Part shown: piece by piece, positions 34,233-47,100 of the stretch | Numbering within the stretch: position 1 is the first letter of the stretch | Layout of the letters: each line of letters opens with the position of its first letter | Assembly: GCA_963678675.1 (NCBI GenBank) | Contig: OY783197.1 | Coordinates: 8,869,647-8,933,646, forward strand | Direction: 5' to 3' | Source of the DNA: Xiphydria camelus | Lineage: Eukaryota; Arthropoda; Insecta; Hymenoptera; Xiphydriidae | Length of the DNA: 64,000 nt | Translations under genes and position numbers: made by a program | The notes under the pieces: model-generated | The model's database searches: none | The model's input: only the letters and a program-made list of their open reading frames with translations | Told to the model about the DNA's origin: nothing

Positions 34233-37200
34233 TTATTCGAAAAAATTATTGTCGATTATATATTTAACGCATTGGCAGATGAGATTTCTTTCGTGCTGAA
34301 TGGAACGCGACAGCAGTCTGTCGAGTAACTGCAATTGCTTGGACCGTTGATTCCTGCTATTTCTATAGTCACTCAATGATGACTTGTTCGAATCGACCTT
34401 CGCGTTTACCTTATTTCTAATATTCTCATTCGTATCGAAGGACTTTTCAGGCTCTTTCGCGATGCGAACTTCAATATTTGCATTGCTACTAGTCGAACTT
34501 GCGTCTCGAGCGGCAGTAACCGTAGGAGTCGCATCCAACTTTTGCCTTTTGATCGGAACTTCCTCGGGGCAGTCGTCTGTAAAACAAATTCATTATTTAG
34601 CGTTATTCTGAAGGCCTTGTTTGCTGAAATGTAAGCGTAATACGTACCTTCGTTCGAGTCGCTCTCGTAATTTGCTACTAAGCTAACGATCCCACGATTG
34701 TTTACGTTTCGTTCATTTTCATCGGATATTTTCTCTTCCTTCAGTCCGTCTACGTTCACGTCTACTTTCTTAACGCTTTCCGCTTCGAGTGAATTTTCTG
34801 TAATGATGCGAATGGTTTAGAATTCTTATGATGTATGTTCTACCACGAGTAGGACGATTTTTCCGCGAGTAAAATTGCAAGCTATTCAGTTAAGGAATCG
34901 TTTGATTATAGCGGAACTGTTTTATCTGCAAAAATAAACCATAAATCCATATAAAATCCTCTAGAAATCTCATACAATTCTTTACAGAAATATGATATGT
35001 ATTTGAAACAATAATTCCAGATACCCACCCATTAAAATCTAAAATTGAATCTAAAGAATAAATCGAAATTTATTGGATTCTATGCACATATGTAAAAACA
35101 AATAAAATCCTATAAAAATAAATGCTACTTTATTGATAATTATCCAATTGATAATTACCACTAGAATGGCGTTTACATTTACCAATTGGTAATTAACAAT
35201 AAACCGGCATTTATTTTTATGGAATTTTACTTGTTCTTGCACACGCGCATGGAATACCATAAATTCCGATTTATCCTTCTCAGATTTTAATGGGCCGATA
35301 TGTAGAATTGCTGTTTCAAATACACATAATGTTTTCAGGAGTTGTGTGGGATTCCTACAGGATTTCATAAGCATTTATGGATTTTTTTTCAACCGGGTGA
35401 TTTGCATCGAAGCAAATTGCGAGCTCACTTTTGGACAAAATTCAAACGTATATCGAAAACTATTTCTATGTTATTGGGACCGTGCAACATCCGTACAGTG
35501 ACGCCTGATGTCAGTAGTCGACGAAAAAGTGGCCCTTTTTTATACAGTACCAAATACGATAAGAATATAGAAATCCCCGGAAAAACCAATTAGTGAATAA
35601 CAATATGAATGTTCTTCATCAAGTGTGTTTTATAACAATTATTTATATGTATAGAATTGCAATAAACAGTAAGTATAACATTTAGGGCCGGTTTGTTCAC
35701 CTTCAGACATGTTGACTACCACGTGGGTCCCATAGGACCAATAAGTAATGTACTTTAACCCGACAGCGGTGGTGGCTGGCAGTCAACGTGTTAAATTTAC
35801 CCAGCAGATACCTTGAATGCAATTATTGTTACCGTGTTATGACGGATTAAGCGTTATGGCATAGCATGTCGCTTAATCAACTTTTGCATAACGCGGTCCA
35901 ATTATGCTAACAATTGCTTCAACAGAAATTATTTTTGAAGTAAATTTACCAGGAGGTGAATAAATCGGTCCTTAAATGTATAATTTGTCGTTTCTCACTT
36001 TCAACATTGAAGTTATGAAAATGTTAAGACCAAGCAGGTACTGTGAATGCGCTCGCAGTCCCGTACCTTTCCCGGAAGGCTAATTGCCGGACGGCTCCTA
36101 ATAAATTACGCATCATCGAAATCACTTTGTTAAACACCGCTAGCCGTCGGCTACTTAATCCACTTGTAATGAGAATTTATACTTGCTATTTCTTGATGTA
36201 TTTTGACAACTAATAACACAACATTTGCGTACTCCCGTGTTTAAACAATTAGACACTTGATATGGAGAGACGTGCCATCAAACTTCAAGCCTTCACCACT
36301 AGTTAAGCACGATCGTTCGCCGTATCCCCTCCAAGCAGTTGCACGGTTCCAATGGTCCCAATCGTCCCAATACACTCCGCGAAAGAATTAAGGGATCACT
36401 TATATTCCGCAAGAAAGAAGGCCGTTTTAAACTGGCTATATCTTTATCGAAAATGATACAATCTCGATCGTCGACGGTGTTTTGAAGGTCAAATCTTCAA
36501 TGTCCGGAATCTTTTCCCGGATTTTCAAAATATTTATTGATTTAAAAATTATGTAATTGAAAAGCGACACTCGACAAATGAAACGATTTTTTTTTCAACT
36601 TTGGCAAGGTACACGGAGTGCAAAAAAATCATTGCTAAATTTCGTCTACTGCGTTATAAAGCATAGTTTTTTTGCTTTAATTTGCTATTTCGCGAATCAT
36701 TCTACGATTTTTTAAAATGAGTTATTAAGTGCCGAAGCAGAAACCGTCCTTGCAAATTTGGACGCTCATTACAAGATAACTAATTATCGTACGAATTTCG
36801 GTTACCTGTCAATCGAAAGTTTGGAATTTGCATTTTATAACACACTTACTGCTTTTTAATTTATACCAATTTTGATTACATAATATCCATTTTAAGATTT
36901 CGTTAAAAATTTAATCTTCCGTTTTTCGTTGTACTTGGCGTAACTTTACGAAAGATCATCGAAACCTTTCAAACTCAACACCTTAAAGTGTAGATTCTCT
37001 CGATTAAAATGAGTGTCTGAGAAAGTGTCTAGGATTCTTATTTCGATATGTTCTACTTGTTTGAATCGACCAAAATGGAAAAACAAATGAAGGAATCTTG
37101 TTCTTTCGCAATGGAGGATGTACGTGGTACTCTATTACTTTTCTTTGTACCCGCTATTTTTATTTGTCATTATGGAATTTTTTCAACCTAAAATTCAGTA

Positions 37201-40200
37201 GATACCGTCGGTATTAGCGTTGCTCAAAGCGTACCTCGAGGAGGTTATACGGTCGGATTTATACTTTGACACTGAATAACTCAATGAAATGAAATTGTAG
37301 AATGATTCGCAAAATAGCAAATTAAAGAAGAAAAAGTATGCTTTACAACGCAGTAAACGAAAGTTAACTATGATTTTTTTTGCACTCCATGATCCTTGTC
37401 AAAGTGAAAAGAAATCATTTCATTTTCAGGTGTCGATTTTTAATTACGTAACTTTGAAAAAATCAAGATTTTGAAAATCTGAAGAGACTGGAGGATGAAA
37501 CTTTAACCTTCAAAATTCTTCGCTGGTGATCGAGATCGTACCATTTTTGACAAGGATACAGCTAGTTTAAAACAGCTTTCTTTTTCGTAGAATAGGTATA
37601 AGTGATCCTTTAATTCTTTTGCGGAGTGTATGTATATGTAAAAGACAATCGACAGTGGTGTCAACTTATCACAAGTGGTTCGTAAATTGTAATTTTTATA
37701 GGCATCCTTACTTGCGGCTTTTAGCTTAGCCTCGGTTATGGACTGTCTAGATAATTTACGTTTCCTCTCCCTTCGACCTGCTTGGTTCATTTTTCGGCGA
37801 TTCACGCTCGAATATTGGCGCTCGATGAGCTCTCCCCGTTGCGCCTTTTCGGCTTTCTCCGCCTTTCGCAATTCTATGTTAGCTTTTGTAGGATATTTTC
37901 TGCGGAATAAAAATCAATTAAGTATTGACGGATGTAAACTCAATATTTTGAATGCAATTCGAGAGGAGTCCTTGCAATATTTCGATCGCGCATCCGCAAT
38001 TTTTCGTAAATGCTGTGGTCGACCTGTCATAATTTCTACGATTCAGTTAAATCGCGCATTCATAAATATAAATAGATTCTCGGCTGGAGTATTCAGAATA
38101 TATTCGTGGAAAAAAATTAATATATTCTTAATAATGGCAACAGAACTCTTTTTTTTATTAAAAAAAAACTGTTGCTCAGTGGTTCGAACTTTAGATTTAT
38201 ACTGAATTATGGACGCTGGTGAAACGTCCACTCATGGAGGAGAAAAAAGAAAATCGTCGCGTGGAACATATGATCATTTAATTAAAGACGAACTAAGCAT
38301 TGTGCAAAGGAAGAACAACAATTTTTGACGAGTTTTGGGTTAAGTAATATAATTCATTCAATGTCGCAATCGTGTTTTGTAATTGCAAATATGTACCATT
38401 AATAATATCTTCGATTGTTTTCGCACTAAATTATATTTTCAAGTTATAGCATTTTCAAATTGTTTACCATTATAAAAGAAATGTCATCTTCGGCAATTTA
38501 GCTTTCCTCTAATTTGTTAGTAATACAACGTACTTTAAAATCGAAAACTGGAAACTTAACATGGAATGAAATAAAAGATAACGTCATCGAACATTATTTC
38601 GTATAAAAAATACTATAAAAAATACCCACCAAATATAGGTACCCATAAAAAATTATTATTTTTAAACTCGTTATAAATCGCAGAATGAACATACCGTAAA
38701 ATGGGGTGAGATTGATAATATTGAAAATGTTTCTTGAAATAAAACAAACCCATATTTCTTTTTAAACAATTTAAAAATAACATGTTATATGGTTGAATAA
38801 TTGCAATCATATGGTAACCTTACTGATAGAAAATAAGAAAAAAATAACATGGGAAAAAATATAATAGGCTTGTTCAATCTTACCTGTCGAATGGGGCGAG
38901 TTTGATACCCCCTTTGAAATTACATTAAACTAAACGTCTAGGACAAGAACATGTCAATCTCGTCCCATTTTGAATCTAACCCGATAGATTTTTCAATATA
39001 GCGGATTTTGTCGATCGGCGGGTGAGATTGATATGCGGTCTCTCTAGGATTGATAATATCTGTACCCCAGGATAAAAGTGTATTAAGTCCAATTATTACA
39101 AATTGGACTTAATACACTTTTATCCTGGGGTACAGATATGAAAACTGGCCATTTTCCTTCTGGCGGAGTATTTGAAAAATGAGTGGGGAGAGCTGGAAAC
39201 ATTGTATAGCGCGTCTATGAAGTTTGTATCAATCTCGCCTCTAGAAATCAATGTCGCCCCACTTTACGGTACTCAAAGATAAGCGAGATTCAGCAAAGGT
39301 TCAAGAAAGATTTAACGCGGTAAAATACGAAAAACATATCGAACCCAATACCGGTCAGAGTTTAACAGTATCGCAAGTAAAAAGTTCAGGACGCGATTTT
39401 TATCTTGTACAAATAAATAGAATAAACTCCAATACCTATTGCTAAACGTTTCATAACGCTCCGAGGCATCAAATTTCTCTTCTTAGAAGGAAACTCGAAT
39501 TTTTTTTCACGCATAAAGAGACGGTATTAATTGCAATTTGTCGTTGGAATAATAACATTTATTTCCGTGTTTCTTTATAAAGAAATATTAATATTAAAAT
39601 TAAAAAAACAATGGAAATAAATGTTATTATTCCAACAACAAATTGCTACTAATAAACCGTCCCTTTATGTGCGAAGAAAAATTCGAGCCTCCTTCTAAGA
39701 GGAAAAATTATATGAGAAGCCGTTGGCGTATATCGGCTATGTATATGTATATAAACCCTTACTTCTTTCTCTCCGTTATCCACTTCTGAATATCCTCGGG
39801 AGTAGATAAATTTCTCATCCTCTGGTAGAGACCGCTGGAATGCTGCATAGCTATGTGTCTTTCGACGAGCTTCGGATGCGCCGAGAAGGTGCAATCCTCG
39901 ATGCCGCAGGTCTGATGCTCTAGCTTGTGGCGAGCGAGATCATCACTAGAGCGAAAATCCCTGTCGCAGACCTCGCAATAATGGGCGTCCTCGTCCTCGG
40001 AGCTTGCGCTATACTCACTCCTCTGATCGTAGGGCTCCTCATTGCTGGGATACACGTCCGCCTGGAAAAGGTTTCATTGAAAAATTTCGGCTCGCTAGGT
40101 GAATCGTCAACGTACTTGTTCGTACATTTATAATCGGATTGCATTCGCGTATGAGCGTTATTCGTTTAAACTATCTGATTTGTATGAAATCAAGCGTGTT

Positions 40201-43200
40201 TTCTCTTTCTATAGAATTATTATAGTTTGATCGCGTTGATATATGGAGTCTGAATCTGAAGGATCAAAGAGTTGATTACAGTGGATCATTGAATTCGCCG
40301 TATCGGCAGAAGAAATGTGTTCTTTCGCATTCTTTTGCTGAATAGTAATTATGTTCAAATGCCGTTCGAAAGCAATCATTCTGCCGTCTTCGATTGAGAA
40401 ACGAAAGGCTTACTCATAAATGTGGTCGACTAAAGATAAACTAAAATACTGATTGAAATATTTGTCACATTTTGATGCTTACCGTTGTCTTTTTCGGCTA
40501 ATCCCGTTTGTTATTAGCAACACTCTGTTATAAAATTACATTCTCGTCTGGCCGTTATAGAAACGTGTCTTTGAAGTCAGTGAATTGCAAGAATTAGGAA
40601 AAATATCAAGTGCATCCCAGGTCCGCAACAAAGAATATTTGCGTTTCAGACTGAAATAGTTCTGATGAAGCGCAAATCTACGATTTTACGTAATCTTCTT
40701 TGGAAGGATTTTGGAAAAATAAAAGAAGCAATTATGTCATTTCAAAAAGAAACCGGACTTTTAATTAATTTCTTAAATTCGCTCTTGGGACAATTCAATT
40801 TGCAGAGTAGATTCATTTTCATTCCCAATGATGGATTTGTCTTAAAAAGTAATAATTAAAGTAAAGCAACGAGATATTTACAGGTTTATTTTAATAGACA
40901 AGTTTTGAAATAATGATCAAATATTCTCTACCTGCAATGTACAGATTGCGTAAAATTGTATTTTTATGAATACGGACTCCATAAATTCGACAAAGTATTT
41001 TGCGAACAATAAATTATGGAACAATCGATAACTGCAACAAAATCTATCGAAAGATTTATAATCTTATACGTGGATCAATTGAAGAATTGCAATAAAGAAT
41101 AAAAGGAAAGAGAATTTTGTACTATTCACAAAGAGAACAGCATTATGTTGTTATACTTATTTCTGGATAGTATCACTAGATATACATCATATAATTGAAA
41201 TTCAAGAAATACAAAAAAGATCGGCGTTACTTTCATTAATATCATAAAAAAGTCGGTATTCTTTCTTTATCAAACAAATGAAGAATTCTCAACTTAAGCT
41301 AATATTCATCCATAAATGGAAACATTAGTTACTTCGTTTCTCGGAAAAATAAAATATTATCGTAATTCTATATTATACCATAAAACGCAGTCAAGTACCG
41401 CGAAGTGATGTCCAAAAAACCAGAAAGAAGGTTTACACGAAGCATAACATTGTCCCGAAACGCCAATTTTGAATGTTCAGAGAATTGAAAGCATTCAAGA
41501 GCTTTACGCATGCCAATATCAAGACGCCGTCTTAAGTTGTAGGTAGAATTGCATTTCAATTCGTATATGATGAAATTACGCGCCAGTAATATCAACATTA
41601 AATAGAATAATTGACACTAAATATACAATTTTAAGACGCCAATTGCAAGAAACAACGAATAAACGAGATGCAACTTACGCTAGAATCTTCCCTCCGCTTT
41701 GGTTGAGAAAGAGAAAAAAGAAAACAGCGAACAACGTAGTTTAGAAGTTGCAGAAATATGGTTTATTCTTATAATACGAATCTTAAATACAAATTCATGC
41801 ATTTCCATCTCTGTTAGCCTATATATTTTTCGCGTGGAAATGACAGACTCAATTATACGGCCAACTCAAACAATTTCTTCTTTTGGCGACGTACAAGTTA
41901 GGATAAGCGGCGGATAAATATTCGTTCGCGGCAAAATACAAGTATGCTACAGTGCCGCAAGCTATGTACAAATGGATTAAATGATATCGCTACAAATATA
42001 ACATCCGGTGCGTTCACAATCGATCGCTCCGATCCGTCCTCGAGAAAATGATTCGCCAGAAGTTCTCGCGACAATTCGTACCGCCCGAGATCCGGTTAGG
42101 AATGCTGTCATAGCTTGAAGCACTGTGTACACCGGCCAAAGAGCAATTCGGGAGCAAGATTATAACGTGAATCTCTTTCTCTTACGGAACATCATACGGA
42201 AGGCCAGTATTCGACCGATATCCGTAATCGTACATGTGAAGACTTCTATATGCAGCTTACTATAATATTACAACGGGAATTACGTACGTTCGGATCTAAA
42301 AGACATTTACAAATTCCATTTACACGCAACAACGACAAAAATTGAATCAGTTTCCAACGTTTCCTCCGTACCATCGAACGTGTGCTTCAAACTTATCAGT
42401 CCGGCATTAAATGCTAATACTCTTTACTCGAATGTTTGTGTGTGTGCGTCACCTCGAAAAATCGGTATATCCTTCAAACGCACGCGATCGCTTATCGTAA
42501 CGGTGCTTAGAGGCAACCTGTGTTGCAAGACATTAATATTACGAATTCGAAGGGAGAAAACAAAAAAAAGAGAACGATCGTTCACGTGAAAATTATGGTA
42601 CTGGAAAAGTGAGAACGATGAAGGGAAGTGTTTATCTCTCAATTGAGCGCGGACCGACCGCTCTAGAGTTCGAAATCATATGCCGCACTCGACTTTAATC
42701 GTTAATTGGTTATTTCAAAGGAGGAGAGTAGCCCGAAGCTTAGGACTGAGCCTGTGCGCTGGAAGGCTGGGTCTCCTCTGTTTGCTCCGTTTGCTCTGTT
42801 TGCTCAGTCGCATTCTCAGTTTTCTGAACACCCTCGGATTCAACTGTACTCTTATCACCTGGTTTCTGACCACCCTGTAACGAAAGCAATCCATAAACTA
42901 TCGTCCGATGGGACCAATATCGAAATGAAACCATATCGATATGGGACCATATCGCTTCCGAAATGATTCCGATTATAAACGGCGACGCAAGATTATCGGT
43001 TTTGGGCTTCGACTCATTAGAGACGTCGCTACAATCGATAAAAATTGATGATATACGGCTTGGCGAGTTGTTGATCTCATTCGATTGAAAATGGAGAGGG
43101 CGTAATGTCAAAGGATGACTAAAAATGATTTAAAAAATTTTTTTTTCCTTTTTTAAGTCTTCTTTCCTTCTATCACTACCAATTCTTGAAGACTACTGCT

Positions 43201-44026
43201 AGATGGTCTTGCCTACAGATAGAGAATGTAAAAAAATCATGAAAAATCTTAAGAGCTTAGAAGTAGAAAAAACCATGTAATATATTTCAATCTATTAATC
43301 GAAATTATAAGAGTCCCAAGTTCTCGTGATTCGAGACTTTACGGGTTACCAAAAAGTTTTTCTGCTTCAATAACTTCAGACTTCAATGAAGGAAAGATAA
43401 AACTTTATAGAAATCAAGAATTTCTGAATGATGCTTTTGTTCGTTTTAATAAGTTCCTGTTCGTCAATGTCCTAAATCCTGATACCCTTAAAATTATCCG
43501 AGCTTCAAATACCACTTGAAAGGGCTGAATTTCGTTATTAAAGCATTGTACAAAGTGAACTTTTATTTCTTGCCTCAAAATGAGTACTACGTACAATGAG
43601 AAAAATTTGCTACATCGAAATAAATGTATGTTTAGATAGTCCTAAAATCACGATTTAATCCAAATAATACTCAATAAAATTAATATTATTTATATATGTT
43701 CAAACGATATTAATTCTAATCGAATAAATATGCTTTTAAGATTATTCAAAAACACATTTGAAGGGTCCAGTGGAAAAACGATGAGGGTCCATTTTTTTCG
43801 AAATCGATATTTTAGCGACATCTGTTAGCTTGTAACATGAAGTATCAATATATCAAACCTTACAGGGGACGAACACTGAGATTCCACTAAAAACTGTGGT
43901 TGAAAATAGGCGGCACAGTGGACTCCCGTGCGCTGTGAAACTTTAAATGTCGTGTTTCTCAACTTTTAGAAATATGGACCCTCATCGTTTTTCCACTGGA
44001 CCCTTCATTTAATAGAGAGAGAGAGA

Positions 44027-44110
<84 letters not shown>

Positions 44111-47100
44111 CGAGTATATTTCTTTCCCAGTGTACGAGTAAACAAAAGGTATAGCAAACGGATTTTCAGATAATAATTTGAAGAAAAGCTTCGAATCCAA
44201 AATCCTTGAAACAAGCGACTACTTTGGATCAGTGACTTGGTTTAAATAAGTTTTCGTTTTTCTGCCACATGATAAAGATAATTTCGTGTACTTTCTAGGC
44301 TAGATTTCGTGCGTTAATAGATCATACGATGCCAGATAGGAAGAGCTAAATCTTTGCTGTAAACTAGTCAATTAAAAAACAGTTTTTAGGGCGATGTAAA
44401 GAAAGATTCAATGTATTACAAAGTTTTGAAATTAACGAAATTGTCCTCTGTCTAAAAGTAAAAACCTACTTAAAATCATGTAGCACATAGTACCACATTT
44501 TAGATCTAAAAAATGTAAAAAGAAAGAACAGTTTAACTAATTTATAATATTATGCTTCTTATTAGGTGTACACATAAGTTTTAGGACACTTTTACAAAAA
44601 TTCCAAATTTATTTTTGAAAAAAAGTAAAATACCGTATAGCGCGGGGCGACATGTAATTTTTAGAGGTGAGATTGATACAAACTTCATAGATGCGCTATA
44701 AAATGTTTCCAGCTCCTCCCACTCATTTTTCAAATATTCCGCGCGCGCCGTCAGATGGAATGACTAGTACATTAATAAACTCAAACGTGACTACGTCGCC
44801 CGTGTCTACCTATATTTCACGAAATATACCACATCTTCACAATTTTCCCAATAATTACCTTTCCGAAACAAAAGTTTGTGCTGAATAACTTCAAGTACCG
44901 TAAAACGGGGCTAGTTGATAAAACTTTCTGGAAACTTCATTCTGCCAGCACCACAGCATATAGTTTTTTACAAAATCAAAAATATTGCAATTAACTTTCA
45001 AGCCTAAGGAAGCTCCTACAATATTTGAAAAAAATCTGGAGTCCTCCAGTTTAAAAAAAAATGAAGCGGTTATTTTCAAGTCGCTCCATCAGAGGGCGAC
45101 TTGAAAATTAGCTAAGAATCGCTGTTGTTTTCATGTATTTGCGGTGCTGAGGCTCAATGAAAATAATTAAAATAAAAAAATGTGCTCTTGTAACGTGCTT
45201 AAAATTTGTACAAGTAAATACAAGAAAAAGAATAATCCATTTGCCAGAAGCACTGTGGTACAAGAAGTATTCACACCTTAAAAATCTTTGTTTTCTTACC
45301 TGATATTCACCAATTTTTTAAATCAAAGTAGAACACAAAATAACAGTTAAAGCACCAGTGATGTATTAGCTGTAGTATACTAGAACTAAGTGCGAGAACG
45401 GATAATTTTATTACCAACCGATAAGCGGCACCACCTGTTTATGACAAGGGCTGCCGAAATTTTCAAGCCGTCCCGCGTTTTCAAGTCGCCCTTTTACGGT
45501 ACCCGAAGATAGGATTTGTTATTGCATTATTTGTATTTTTTTTATATGATACAGCAATTATTACTGCATGTACTATCGTATAAATTTTAAAATTAAACCT
45601 AACGGTTTTTTAAAAATATTGTAATGCGTGTCGCGGGGCGAGTTTGGTCCGGCCAATAGGGCGAGTTTGATAGGTATCAAAACGTGGCATTTTTGAAGTC
45701 GTTCAAGGCAGCATGGCGAAATATTATGTCAACTTACAAACTAAGAAATCACAATGCTTCAGGAATTCCAAAGGACGTCTTTCCATCACTATTGAAAGCT
45801 GCAATCGAGAAAATAGACACAGTACAGGCTCAAAGTAAGGACAAACCTGGAGATCAGGAGTCTGGTGTGAAAAGAAATCTAATTAATGGTTTTTACGCAG
45901 TTGGTATATTTCCAATGAACCGTCACAAAGTTTTAAATAAAATTCCGACCCTCTCTCTAGACGCTTAGTTTAATGTAATTTCAAAGGGGGTATCAAACTC
46001 GCCCCATTCGGCGGGTAAGATTGATCAAGTCTATTATATTTTTTTCTCATGTTATTTTTTCTTATTTTCTATCAGTAAGGTTACCAAATTATTTCAATTG
46101 TACAACCATATAACATGTTACTTTTAAATTGCTTTTAAAAAATCGTGGTTCTTTTTATTTCACGAAACATTTTCAATACTATCAATCTCTCGCCCCACTT
46201 TACGGTACATTTATTCATCAAAATAATCCCCCTCACTTTCAATGATCTTCAGCCATCTTTTAGGCAATTCACGGATGCCTTCCGCAAAGAAAGTTTCATC
46301 TTGCGAAATGAGGAAGTTATCGACCCATTTTTGGACTTCATCAAATGTTTTGAATCGCACATCAGACAATTCGTTTTGCATTTTCCGAAACAAGTGAAAA
46401 TCAAAGTCTAGTGAATACGCCGGGTATGGTACAACTTCCTATCCAAGAGCCTTGACCGGTCAACGTATCCTTGACCGGTTAATCCACATGGGGCCTGGCG
46501 TTGTCATGGAGCAGTTTTACTGAACATTTTCCTTTGCCAGTAAATGGACGCTTTTAGTCAATTTCTGGGTTCAATCGTATTAATTGTTGACGAAAGCGAT
46601 TGGCAGTAACTGTCTGGCTAGGTTTCAGGAGTTCATAATGGGGAATACGCCTTTCATATCCCACCATGTACACAGCATGACTTTGTTACAGTGAATATTG
46701 AGCTTTGGCGTCGATATTGTCGGCTCGCCGGGGTCAACCCAATGGTATCAGCGTTTCGGATTATTAAAATAAATCCACTTATTATCGCCGGTCACATTTT
46801 TTCAGAAAAAAAACACTTTCTTTGTTGCTTGTTGTAAAGATTTAAACATATATGTCAAGACGGCTATTTTTATTTACTTGAGTGGCACCCACTTTGTTCC
46901 TTTTCAAATCTTTCCCATTGCTTCAAAGCGATAAGAAATAGCTTGTTGAGTTACTTCTAGCTGTTCTGAAAGTTGTTTTTCCTCACTCATGCCCATTTCG
47001 AGGCCTTTTCCAGCTTATTTTTAGACCGTAAGATGGCGTTTTTCCCGCGTGACACCGAGCGGGAGTCCGCAGGCTGTCAAAAGTACTTTACTCAGACTGG

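Larger units (their letters stand above)
44631..46207. mobile_element. pogo/Tigger-type element with a nested insertion
   Basis: The left end TACCGTATAGCGCGGGGCGA and right end (TACCGTAAAGTGGGGCGAGA inverted) match both ends of 38692-39271. A second element (44896-45501) is inserted inside. The remaining gene part is the transposase 3' end at 45684-45968. The flanking TA fits Tc1/mariner/pogo insertion. Confidence 0.75.

Noticed and set aside
35342..35593. 83-codon + strand frame in NUFIP1 intron 3
   Set aside because: No domain, no splice context in its direction, no similarity to known families that I can see.
39649..39762. Continuation of NUFIP1 exon 2 frame into 39649
   Set aside because: The donor GTAAGG after the codons for ERKK joins exactly, in phase 2, to KYPTKANIELRK at 37899; the continuation is intron and foldback sequence.
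42875..43111. Upstream part of the frame 42740-43111 as coding
   Set aside because: A good acceptor at 42875 separates it from the QTE-rich tail, and the sequence upstream shows no coding character.
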